Source: Magicicada septendecula (Eukaryota; Arthropoda; Insecta; Hemiptera; Cicadidae). Taken from it: DNA of 64,000 nucleotides. Position numbers and translations under genes: made by a program. The notes under the pieces were generated by a model. The model ran no database searches. It saw nothing but the letters and a program-made list of their open reading frames with translations, and was not told the origin of the DNA. The stretch spans positions 124,001-188,000 of the forward strand of contig JAWRYS010000712.1 in assembly GCA_034769895.1 (NCBI GenBank), read 5' to 3'. Positions 34,597 to 45,596 of this stretch are shown piece by piece (the stretch's first letter is position 1; the number at the start of each line of letters is the position of its first letter).

Positions 34597-36150
34597 ATGG
34601 CAGGACTTACACGAGAAGAGATGATGAAAGAGATATGGAAAGTGATGAAGGAAATGGATAAGAAACTGGACGAGGTAAGAGAGGGAACCAGGAGTATGCA
34701 TAAGAAACTGGATAATCAGAGTAAAATGCTAGATGATTGGGGTAAAGAAACAAGGGAGGAGACTAAGGAAATGAGAGAGGACAGTTTAAAAGGAGAAGAA
34801 GAGGAGAGCAACCAATCCTTGAAAAAAGAATTGGGTGACCAACTGGACAATATCAATAAGAAGCCGGAAGAGGACATCAAGGAAAAGAAAATGGACGAAA
34901 ATAATAAGAAATTGGACTCTACAAAGGAAGACTTGAGTAAGAAACTGGATGAGTGCCACGAGTCGAGAATGAAGAGACTGGATGAAACGAATAAGAAAAG
35001 GGAAGAGGAGCATCAAAAATGGATTAAGGAGATAAGAGAGAACAGATTAAAAAGGGAAGAGGAGCATCAAAAATGGATTAAAGAAAGAAGAGAGAACAGA
35101 TTAAAAAAGGAAGAATTAAGAAAGGAGAAGACCGAAGAAATAAAAAATGATAGCCAACCAGAACCAGAAGAAGTAATAAATGATAAAACGCAGGAAGATA
35201 GCCAACCAGAACCAGAAGAAGTACTAAATGACAAAACGCAGGAACAAGTAATGGTGGTACCTGAAATTGAAACTAACCGAAACCAGGAAAATATTAAACC
35301 AAGGAAAAGGAGAATGTATCCAAGAAATGTAATAAAAACGAAGGAAGAGTTGGAGATGATGAAACATGGGTTAATTGATGGCAATAATATCCCAATTACC
35401 TATGACAAAGACATCATGAATTCCAGGAATTATAGGAGGAGAATCGAAGTAATTTCCAAAATAATTTACCACAAGACAGTAGTGTACCAATGGGAAAGGA
35501 CCAGAGGTAAACAGAATATGACATGTGGACAAGATCAATATCAGCGCAGAACTGGACAGTGGATTTCAGAAAGATGGAAATGTGATATCGTACCAGACTG
35601 TAATGACGGCACAGGTGAATCACCAGAATGTATTCCATTAGCGTGCCATCTAGGACAGTTCCAGGGTACGGTTAGACTAAAATATATTCCTTCAGAGTGG
35701 ATATATGATGGTAAACCAGCTTATGGTGTTTCAGATAAACAAATAATAAGTAATAACTCAGATGAAAATCCACACATATATTTGTCAGGTAACACAAAAC
35801 ATGGACCACAAAAGTATTGGCGTATACAATATGATGATAGAGGGAACCAGCCCAGTAATTACGACGGCCCTAACAACCCGCCGCATAATAACCAGTTTAT
35901 CGGTAATTTTAACGGCGTTAGGAATAACAACCCCTATCCATACAATAGAAACAATTTATACCAACATAATAATGTCCCATACAGTCAGAGAAATCCATAT
36001 CCCAACAATAATGGTAACAGACCTTACCAACCTAACCGAAATTACTATCATGATAAATTTAGTAATAAAAATAATGACAGTAATAATAACCGAATGTCGC
36101 GCCCTAGGGTAAATTTTATAAGAGCAACTGAGATGATGGACCCTGGTTGA
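34597..36150 (+). CDS. El1 gag-like protein with two degenerate LDL-receptor class A modules (517 aa)
   Basis: The ATG at 34597 (ACAAAATGG) is the first in frame after the LTR; the frame itself is open from 34333 inside the LTR. Residues about 1-215 are Lys/Glu-rich coiled coil with internal repeats (EEHQKWIKE twice; SQPEPEEV twice). Residues about 235-280 (RRMYPRNVIKTKEELEMM) align with El2 ORF2. Residues 310-345 follow the LDL-A spacing, with C310, C329, C335, C345 and acidic D330, D334, D337, E341, but two Cys positions are replaced (R317, W322). A second, more degenerate module follows (C350, F355, IPSEW, DGKP). The C-terminus is Asn/Pro/Tyr-rich. It is probably a structural protein; the LDL-A part looks captured from a host gene. 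Confidence 0.7.
   Translation: MAGLTREEMMKEIWKVMKEMDKKLDEVREGTRSMHKKLDNQSKMLDDWGKETREETKEMREDSLKGEEEESNQSLKKELGDQLDNINKKPEEDIKEKKMDENNKKLDSTKEDLSKKLDECHESRMKRLDETNKKREEEHQKWIKEIRENRLKREEEHQKWIKERRENRLKKEELRKEKTEEIKNDSQPEPEEVINDKTQEDSQPEPEEVLNDKTQEQVMVVPEIETNRNQENIKPRKRRMYPRNVIKTKEELEMMKHGLIDGNNIPITYDKDIMNSRNYRRRIEVISKIIYHKTVVYQWERTRGKQNMTCGQDQYQRRTGQWISERWKCDIVPDCNDGTGESPECIPLACHLGQFQGTVRLKYIPSEWIYDGKPAYGVSDKQIISNNSDENPHIYLSGNTKHGPQKYWRIQYDDRGNQPSNYDGPNNPPHNNQFIGNFNGVRNNNPYPYNRNNLYQHNNVPYSQRNPYPNNNGNRPYQPNRNYYHDKFSNKNNDSNNNRMSRPRVNFIRATEMMDPG
35512..35740 (+). other. LDL-A-like segment inside the El1 gag-like gene
   Basis: The first module, C-x4-Y-x-R-x2-G-x-W-I-S-x2-W-x-C-D-x3-D-C-x-D-G-x2-E-x3-C, equals the LDL-A consensus spacing with F to Y and two Cys replaced. 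In the second, three Cys positions are Tyr, all encoded TAT (one G-to-A step from TGT). A host exon pair is the simplest source. Confidence 0.65.
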
Positions 36151-36441
36151 CACAGATACCACACACCATCAAGAAAAGGGACAGAGATCATGATAACCGA
36201 CTACGGCGAAAAACAATGGTGAAGGAGACGGAATAAATATCATTGAAAGGAAATGATATGGAGAATAAACATAGAAACAAAACTGGGTTTTATGAATGAA
36301 GACTATTTAAGAAATGAACATGACAAATAAGAATATGAGCAATGGAACGACATAAAGAAAATCGTCCATCTTCCTGGGTATATAACAGAAAAGAAAATTT
36401 ATAAGAAAAGAAAAGGTGGAGATCAACTTTCAAAAGTATAA

Positions 36442-36591
36442 ATAATATGGGCCAGTGTAGAGTACAATATAACCCCATATGTTGTGGTAAATAATAAGCA
36501 TAACAATACATATGAGTTGAAGGAAATCATTTCAGGAAAAATCAAAGGAGTGTACAATCAAGCTTCTATGAAGAAATATTATGAAGAATGA
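36442..36591 (+). pseudogene. Remnant of integrase C-terminus in El1
   Basis: Downstream of the gag-like stop, one frame reads WASVEYNITPYVVVN, then KHNNTYELKEIISG and YNQASMKKYYEE before a TGA at 36589. This resembles the GPY/F module and tail of gypsy integrases (GPY.V...HNNTY.L.....G....YN...KKYYE). A stop lies just upstream, so it cannot be made. Its position between the gag-like gene and the 3' noncoding region suggests that the rest of pol was deleted. Confidence 0.5.
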
Positions 36592-36592
36592 G

Positions 36593-37160
36593 TTGTGAGT
36601 TTTAGAATTTTTAATTTAATTTTAAAAATTCAAAAATAATGTAAGTACATCTTACAACCTAATATTTTGAGAAGAACATTCTGGAGAATTATAAGAAGAA
36701 GGAATTTAGAATTTTTAATTTTAAAAATTCGAAAATAATGTAAGTACATCTTACAACCTAATATTTTGAGAAGAACATTCTGGAGAATTAAAAGAAAAAG
36801 AATTTTTAATTATTTAAAAAAATTCAAAAATAATGTAAGTACATCTTACAACCTAATATTTTGAGAAGAACATTTTGGAGAATTATAAAAAGAAGGAATT
36901 TAGAATTTTTATTTTAAAAATTCAAAAATAATGTAAGTACATCTTACTACAACCTAATAATTTTGGAACAAACTTTATGGAAGAAAGAAAAAGAAAGAAT
37001 TTTGAATATAACTTATTCTAAAATATGTAAGTACTTCTTACTACAACCTGATGATTTAGAACAAAACTTTATGGAAGAAAGAGAAAGAGAGAGAATTTTG
37101 AACTTAATTTTAAAAAGTTTAAAATTAAGTAAGCACAGCTTAATACCACTGAATTATGAG
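36593..37160 (+). repeat. Minisatellite, about six 95-110-bp units, in El1 3' noncoding region
   Basis: GTAAGTACATCTTAC or close variants recur near 36640, 36740, 36835, 36930, 37028 and 37128, with AACCTAATATTTTGAGAAGA after each early copy. The core is itself an inverted repeat (GTAAG/CTTAC). Confidence 0.85.
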
Positions 37161-38164
37161 AAAACTTTATGGTAAATAATTAAGAAGAATTTGAATTTGG
37201 AGAAATACCAAAACATTCAGAAATAATAGTAAAATCACAGTACTATAAACAATTCTGAATGAAACAATTCTGGGAATAAATGAATTAAACAGAATTTGAA
37301 TGTTGATAGAACGTCAGAACTTTGAAACAAGATAAGATCAACATATTACAAGGATTTATGAGAAATATTTTTCAATTAAATAAAAAGAATAGTTTGAATT
37401 TTACATTAAAACTAACCAAGTTCCAAAAAATAATTATGTGTCAATTATGATTGAATTGAGAAGAAAATAAAGTGATTAATTCAGAAAAGAGAATTAACGT
37501 GAATCCAGAATAAATGTGGAAAAACCTAACATTTGAAGGAGTAGAGAAGAATAACAAAAAAGAGTGTAATATGCCAGAGAAGGAAAAAATTTGGAAGCAA
37601 AGAGACTAATTACCTATGAAACGATAATGAAAACAGTTAATTAAGAGCAAAGAAGAACAACTCATACCAAACATATGGAGAAGATGATTTTGGACTGATA
37701 ATAATAATAAAACCTATATGAAATGCAAAGAGAAGAAATACCACATGAAATATAATATAAATGAATTAATGTTAATAAATGCGAAGGCGGATTAATAACT
37801 TTCTAAGAGAAAGGAAAGAACCAAAATGCTTAAATAAAATGATCAATATAACAACCTGTATATCTAATGTAAAGATACAATGTTAAAAAATTAAATATAA
37901 TATATTAAGACCATTCAAATAATGAATAAGAAAGACTATATATAAAGACCATACTAATACTATGAGTAACCAGAAGAAAATATAAAGAGAATTCAGATGG
38001 AGAAGAAAGAGAGTTACACTGTAAACAGTAACCAGAATTATTAAAAGAAAGGTTTTCAACCATAATTAAATTAAATATATCAGACAAGTTAAGAGTTTTG
38101 AAAAAATATATATATAATGAGTATAATAATGATTATGAAGATTTATTAAGATAGAAAATGTGAG

Positions 38165-38420
38165 ATAATCTGAGAGACTACGAAGTGGAGAATCCAAAGA
38201 TATTTTTATTAGTCGAAAATGAGACTACTTTTTATTTATTTATTCGATGACTGACTGAAGATAATTCCAGCAGCATTATGTTTTTTTGAGCAGGGATGGA
38301 TATGCCTCTGTACTCAATTTATAGAAGTGGTGTATGGCCAGCAGAGAAGTAGCGTACAGTGCCCCTCTGATCTGCCCCAGCCCACGTGATAGGGAATGTT
38401 AGGGAATTAATATCCCAAGG
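38165..38420 (+). other. Conserved 3' noncoding block (El1 copy)
   Basis: GTGGAGAATCCAAAGATAT, TGCCTCTGTAC, TATGGCCAGCAGAG, CTCTGATCTGCCCCAGCC and GGGAATGTTAGGGAATTA match the El4 block in order. The 37161-38164 stretch before it is AT-rich sequence without genes. A purine tract (GGAGGAGAG, 38656-38664) follows, just before the LTR. Confidence 0.65.
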
Positions 38421-38669
38421 ATACAACACGAAGTTGATATAGAAAGAAAATGTATTACAATTATAATATATCTCAGAAGACACTAACTATCCGAAAAGGA
38501 TCAGTAGTAAGACAAGTAACCATATATATAAAATTAATAAAACTCTAATATAAAAAAGTCGATATAAAAATGGAGAAGAAAATGAATTATAAGAAATGAT
38601 GAAATTATCATAAGAAATTATTTCATCCATAAACATGTCTGAAATAATTACTTCTGGAGGAGAGCAATC

Positions 38670-41600
38670 TGTAGCGTGACAGATGTATGCATAATATTGA
38701 ATGGCAATTGATCATTAGAATAATGAAGTTATAATATTTAAATTTGGAAGAAAGCACTAAGTTTAATATAAAAAGATTAATTCATAGCAACTGTGGAAAG
38801 AAATCATTATTATAAAGAAAATACAAGTTAAAATAAAAGGAGTTACTAGTGATGAGTCATCCAAGACCAGTCTCATAACCAAAGGTTTTCAAGGTATAAC
38901 CCAGGAAGGTAAAATAGTAAATAACAAAGCAGTACACAATATGACCAAACCCACAACGAGGGAGAATAAATAGAAGAGAAACCCTAAAATAAGCCAAGAT
39001 CAACCAATACAGGTTGTGTATTTCTGAAATAAAGAAGAAGATGGAGAAGATCCCAAGAAACCTGATGGCAACAAGAAGAAGATGGAGAAGATACCAGTCC
39101 CAGAAGGCAGGAGAAAAGAAGACTGAAGAAAGAAGAAGAGGGCAGCATCCTGAAGAAGATGTCATGCTCTTATAAAAGACACCCAAATCCCTATATCCCC
39201 AAAATAAATATCTAAAAACAAAAGTATAACGAAATAAAAACCACATGTATATAAATTTAAGAGAGAGAAGTGAACAAAGTAAAAGTTTCCTGTGAACTAA
39301 GATGAAACAATAATATAGTGCCCATGGAACAAATCTCCATTGAAAAACGCTAACCAATTTATTATGTTGATAAGACTATACGACCATTTAGCATTAACAT
39401 AATATATAAGTGAAAGTGAACCAGTAATAGTTTTGGGTATTATAAAAAATGAACCTTGTGTTTCATTCTTGGCAATCACAAACATTGGATGCAATGAAAT
39501 ATGCATTTTTCAATGACTTAAAATGTGTACTGTGACAATATGTTGTTCATAAGACATGAATCTGTTTAAAATAACATTTTTGTTTTACATGAAAAAAGAA
39601 AAACAGATTTCATAGTGCTTTTTGAACGGTTCATACTATTTATTTGTTAATGACAGGGTGCAATTACCCAAAGACAATGTATAAAAGACTGTATAAAAAC
39701 TGTAGAATCCTACTTATAATAATAGTTAGAAATAAGAATATAAATATAAGGTTTTTATGTATATAGTACAAGAATGTTTAAAAATGTTTTAGATATAAGG
39801 CCATTTGTTTGGGTCTGAAACAACTAACATCAGAACTATAAAAATAGTTACCACTTGTAAATAGTAGAGAGTAATTAAGATGTTAGTTAGTACAAAACCT
39901 TTGTTGTAAACCATATTTCCATGTTGGAAATAGGAATTTTGTTGCAAAATGTCTGACTTGAAGACAACCATTTATTTAAAAAAAATATTCTTTATTTGTT
40001 TTAACTATTATTTGTATTGTAACCAATACTAATTGTTTTTGTGTAATTTGAAAACATGTTTAATTTATAATACTATTTGTAAAAGTCAGAGAGGGTATCA
40101 CACATCATATATTGTTTGTAAATTATTTTGTAAGAAAAATTGTTAAAAAATCATAGGCCAAAAGAATGGAAACCAAACTTCATCAAAACAGAGAAATTAC
40201 TCATTTAAAAGCAAATAAACAAAAGGGGTTTAGACAAAATAAACTTGAGATCATGCCATATAATTAAACATACCATTTAGAGAGATTTTAATAAATTATA
40301 TTCAGAATTATGAATAAAAATAAAAATGACTAAACTCAGAAATTTAGACATGGGAGTCATATATTTCAGAATAATGTTTCAGAATACAACTAATTCAATT
40401 AATTACCAGAAAATAAGGGAATAGGAACCTTTTAATACAATATAGAATTATTAATATTAAATATAACTGATAAAATGGCTGAATTTATATAATGACAGGA
40501 AGTAAATTTTAATGTTTTGACTTCCAAACAGTTTGTATACCAAACTGAAAGTAAAATTACTATTTTTTGGACAGAAAACACTATAAAATGGCATTATTTA
40601 ATCTGAGAATAACCAGAATGAACTGAAAGATTAATTTAAATCAAATCTAGTGAATAAAATTGACAAATAACCAAAGTTTAGGCATTCATATAGTGAAAAT
40701 ATAAAGTATTCACAGGATGTGAAAATATTTTTGAACAATGTTAAGGATAATATTATATGGGCTAAGAGTTTAATTGAAACTGGAGGAAACAGTTAGTTAA
40801 TTATTGGTTTTTGAACGGTTAACATGACATACGTTTGGTAACGTGCATAACCTAACCTATAATAGACATACAAAGCGAATGTATAGTACGTTATTGTGAA
40901 ATCGCGAGTGACTTGTGGAATACTTCTAAAAACTATCATATTATAACAGAAACAATCAAGTAACACTCCATAACACAGAACAATATTAATCTACTCCAAA
41001 AAACACCACAAAACATTAGAAAACTGTGTAATACATTAATCCAAATTAGTGACGGAATGGGGGAAAGTGTTTGAACTAATAATTATACAGATACACTAAA
41101 TACAACTCAGAAACAGTGCACCAATCACTACACAACATATAACAAGAGATTTGCGGACACGAGAACAGGAATATTGCCAGAAAATACATTATTTGGAACA
41201 CTGTAGGAACGAGTCACATTTTGATCAACTTGACGGCGGCCATTTGCTTTGACGATCACAGTGCCTTCTTCTTGGTTCAGCACAGCTGTTTGGTGAAAAC
41301 AATTATTATATTTACAATTTATTATTCAATGTCTGTGTTTATTAATAACTATTAATTTGATTGTAACGTTATACTTTTTAAATATTAGCCCGATTTCTCT
41401 GACTTTGGTAATAACTGGCTGTTTAAAGAACCCTATATAATTTTTATAACATATACTTGTAACTTTTTTCGATATCCTGAGAATCGATACTAATCGATAA
41501 GAGTCAATATTGCTGTTACTTAATAAAACATTAATACTTTTCAATACTTAATAGTTCTTTATTTCTTCAATAATACTAATTACCAATAATATAATTCTAA

Positions 41601-42092
41601 TTGATAATCTACAAGGACTTTACCACCCGTAAGTGAAGATAACCTAAAAAATAGAAAGGTAAACAAATATCGATTGGTTTACAGACAGTCTTATGAGTGG
41701 TGATAGATTATTTAAATTATACTAAAACTTTAATAAAAATTTTCAGAAGAGCATTACACTGTTTAAAACTTCACAGCCCTATATTAATTAATTGATCCTA
41801 ATTAATTAATTAATAAAATTAAAATTTTTTTTATTATTTTTTTTTTATAAACATAATTTTTTTTTTTTAATTTTCTTCAAAACAATAATTTTTGTTTTGA
41901 AACTTTCGGTGAAGCTGAGCATATATATTTCTTCATCAACTTTACGCTACTCGACCGGTCTTGCTACCATTGGGACTCGACCAGCTGGGAAACTTAAGGA
42001 AGTGTTTCAGGCCAGTAAGACGTCGAGAGCCACACCAATTAAACACCTTACAACTTACAGATTCACACATCAATTTTATTAATTTTATTACA
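38670..42092 (+). repeat. El1 3' LTR (3423 bp)
   Basis: This is a direct repeat of 31042-34464 at a constant offset of 7628. It ends TTACA at 42092, followed by the ATAT duplication. Confidence 0.95.
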
Positions 42093-42959
42093 ATATATAT
42101 ACAGTTCATCGTAGCTAATCATTCTTTAATTAAATGAATGTCAAACTCACACACAACACTGATTAAAAATGTAATGAAACATGTGAACAAGCTTCATATC
42201 TATTCGCGCGTCAGCCATTGTAACAACACAATTTTACCACGTGGTGTAAAGTGTAATGTAAAATAAAAGACCATGTGGTGTCTTTGGCAAAGTTAAAGAG
42301 CTTTAGGAAAAAACTTTAAAACAAATTTAAAGACTCCCTGTATTAAGTCATTTAAAGTCTACTAAAATTAACGTTTCTTCTCCATACATGTTATTTCAAT
42401 ATATTTTCATAGCAATTAAAATTAAAAGTGCTAACTGAACATAGCGATACACCATACATTTGTGGTTAGGTGGGGTAATTGTAAATGGAAAATGGATTGA
42501 AACATTTTGATTGATTAAAAATTGTGTATACGTTTTAAAATTGAAATAACTGCAAATATTTCAACCTTTTGTTATTATGTTGCGTACAAAAAATTGTTTA
42601 AATATAAATAATAAATACAGCTCTAAAATTCAATTTACGGGTACCCCAATTTACAATTACCCTTGACATCTTAGAAGTAATTGTAAACAAGTGTTTTCTT
42701 TATCCTTTGAAACTAAAAAACTGACACTCCTCTTGAAATTGAAAATATCGGTATGGAGAACCACGACTTCCATGAGACGTCATGAATATGAACATGAATT
42801 CCATGTTCTAATGTTTATATTTAAAATCATTTATTTGAATTCGGTTCGATAATTTCTAACAACTTATGTGTGTTCCTTGTAACTCGTGTTTTATGTTTGA
42901 CAAATTGAAGGATGTTTTATGTATATTTTCTTTTCAGGATATTTTATTTATCAGAATTA
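42093..42959. other. Gene-free stretch right of El1
   Basis: It starts with ATATATATA, the right flank of the AT target. The rest is AT-rich with no coding signal. A segment near 42745-42835 (TATGGAGAACCACGACTTCCAT) is a reversed, diverged copy of 45170-45215 and 62905-62935. Confidence 0.5.
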
Positions 42960-44658
42960 AGTACTTCACTCTTGTTAAAACGTAAACCGTTGCAGGTAAA
43001 CTACCCCTCTCCCTTAACCGATCTTCACCAAAATCAATAGGCCTTGAGTCCTATACAACTCGGGTGCATATGCAAAAAATTATTTGGTTCTGTTTGAATT
43101 TTCGACAGTTATCGTTCACCATAGAAAAAATTCTACATACAGACACACACAGACGTTTTTCGGAAAATGACTTTTCTTCATGTTTTGAGGGTAGTACAAT
43201 CAGAATCAGCCTTTATCTCGAACATGATTTTTTCGTGATCACCATACTTCTATATAAGACTAAACAACATTGCTATCTTTAAACTGTTTGAAAAACGTGT
43301 GATAACATCCTGAAATCAATCCCAATAAAATAAACTAAAATAACACGATAAAAATAGGCGTTATTGAAACATTATTTAGAAGATACTTATTGACTGAATT
43401 GATTTTCCTATATTTCATATATCAAACATATACGCAAATGCTGTATAATAAAACTGTTTGTATATTTAAATAAAAATTTATTCAATTCTGTTTGAATTTA
43501 CAGCAGTTATCGTTCATGAAAAAATTTTTCTTGTTACAACATAAAATGTTGCTGGTAAACTACCCCTTTCCCTTAACCGATCTTAACCAAAATCAACAGG
43601 CCTTGAGGTTTCTACAATATAGGGGTGTATGAAAAAACGTATTTGATTATGTTTGAATTTACGGCAGTTATCGTTCGTCATATAAACAATTACTCTTGTT
43701 AAAACATTAAAGGTGGCAGGTAAACTACCCCTTTCCCTTCACCGATCTTTACCAAAATCACTAGGCCTTCAGCTCTTTATAATTCAGGAACGTATACAAA
43801 AAATTATTTGATTCTCCTTGAATTTACGGCAGTTATCGTTCGTCATAGAAAAAATTACCCTTGTTAAAACATAAAATGTAGCAGGTAGACTATCCCTTTC
43901 CCTTAACTGATCTTCACCGAAAACAACAGATCGTGAGTACTCTACAAATAAGGGATGTATGCAAAAAATTATTTGATTCTGTTTCAATTTGCGGCTATTA
44001 TCGTTTACCATAGAAAAAGTAAAAATTACCCTTGATAAAAAACCGTTGCAGGTAAACTACCCCTTTTCCTTAACCGATCTTCACCAAAAACAATAGGTCT
44101 TGAGATCTCTACAATTCAGGGCAGTATGCAAAACATTATTTGATTATGTTTGAATTTGCGGCTGTTATCGTTTGCCATAGAAGATACCCTTGTTAAAACA
44201 TAAAATGTTGCAGGTAAACTACCCCTTTTCCTTAACCGATCTTTACCAAAATCAATAGGTCTTGAGAACTCTATAATTAAGGGCTGATGCAAAATATTAT
44301 TTGATTGTGTTTGAATTTGGGGCTGTTATTGTTTGCCATAGAAACAAATTACCCTTGATAAAAAAAAAATGTTGCAGGTAAACTACCCTTTTCCCTTAAC
44401 CAATCTTCACCAAAAACAATAGGTCTTGAGTACTCTACAAATCAGAGCTGTATGCAAAAAATTATTTGATTCTGTTTGAATTTGCGGCTGTTATCGTTTG
44501 CCATAGAAAAAAACCTATAGACAGACAGACACACACACTTTTCGAAAAACGACTTTTTTCATGTTTTGAGTGTAGTACAATCAGAATCTGCAATAATCTC
44601 GAACACGATTTTTTTTGCCATCACCATACTTCCATTTCCTTTAGGAACATGGAAGTAA
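42960..44658 (-). repeat. M1: array of about 160-bp units, reverse orientation
   Basis: The minus strand carries the same units as 59725-61524 (TGGCAAACGATAACAGCCGC, GAAGATCGGTTAAGG, GGGGTAGTTTACCTGCAACG). It has the same two ends: GTTTTAACAAGAGTGAAGTA at 42960 and a near-palindrome TACTTCC...GGAAGTA at 44627-44657. A second end-type segment lies inside (43120-43270) and is followed by about 220 bp of unrelated sequence, so M1 is composite. Confidence 0.8.
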
Positions 44659-45013
44659 AAAGGATTTTAATGTACTTGTTTCGTTATACGTTATTGTACT
44701 AGGTTATAAATTGGAAGTAAATTCCGGTACTTCAAATAAATACAACCTTTAATGTTATGTACAGCCTTTTATCCATACAATAAATGCAGCCTTTCAATGT
44801 ACACTAACAAAGGAAATTTTTGTTAAATCTAATTAATTTTAAAAATCTAAAAGGTTAAGTTACATTGTTAAACGTAGACACAACCTCCAAAAATCGTCTG
44901 TGTACCGTAATTATGTGCAATAAATGGAAACTAAATCTGTACTTCCAATAAATACACCCTTTTAATAAAATATGTGCCAATACTCTGAATTCAAATTAAA
45001 TAAAGAAAAAAAG

Positions 45014-45014
45014 A

Positions 45015-45091
<77 letters not shown>
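45014..45091. repeat. (TG)n microsatellite, about 39 copies
   Basis: This is a pure TG tract. The matching place in the right arm (56821-56840) has only about 10 CA copies. Confidence 0.97.
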
Positions 45092-45097
<6 letters not shown>

Positions 45098-45377
45098 TGG
45101 TTGAGGCTGAAGATAGAAGTAGTTACTGTAGAAATATTTCATTTCTAAAACGATTTTAAATATAAATCTTAAAACATGGAAGTCATGTATAGTTCTCCAC
45201 ACGGCTATTTTCATTATTTGCATCAAATAGTATTATTGTTTAATACACGTTCTATCCAGATCAAATTATGTGTATACAGTTCTGGAAAAATTAGAAATAC
45301 AATTTTTTTTGTTTATTTTAAACTGTATTATGTTTTGAAGTATCCCAAAGTAAATTTAACATTAATCATGTCAATCA

Positions 45378-45596
45378 ATGAGGCCAGTCCAGTTTTTTAA
45401 GGCTAGGAGAATCCTTGAAATGTTTGCAGCATCACTAAGTCATCATGATGGATCTAATCATCAAACTTCAGTTTCTGTGAAAAATTGGCAGATGATAAAG
45501 GATGGTATTGTAAAAGCAACAATTCTTTCAGAATTATTTTATAACCCTGTCAGTCAGCAAATAACTATCACTCCTTTAGATCATCAGCAGATTTAA
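45378..45596 (+). pseudogene. Unrecognised ORF fragment in left arm (72 aa)
   Basis: The ATG-started frame reads KARRILEMFAASLSHHDG and NWQMIKDGIVKATIL; it looks protein-like and stays open with one stop for about 40 codons more. The mirror copy near 56296-56515 is disrupted by small indels. I do not recognise the family. It lies upstream of the hAT-like remnant and may belong to the same dead transposon. Confidence 0.25.

Larger units (their letters stand above)
31042..42092 (+). mobile_element. El1: complete 11.05-kb retrotransposon with 3.42-kb LTRs and one gag-like gene
   Basis: Two direct repeats of 3423 bp (31042-34464 and 38670-42092, offset 7628) flank a 4.2-kb interior. Ends are TGTAGCGTGACA...TTACA, and the ATAT duplication is at 31038-31041 and 42093-42096. 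The interior has a TGGCGCACAAC primer-binding site, one gag-like ORF, a short integrase-tail remnant, a minisatellite, the conserved 3' block and a purine tract. No enzyme is encoded, so it is non-autonomous. By eye the two LTRs differ at about one base, so insertion was very recent. Confidence 0.93.

Noticed and set aside
44996-45226. ORF encoding a His-Thr run
   Set aside because: It is a translation of the (TG)n microsatellite.
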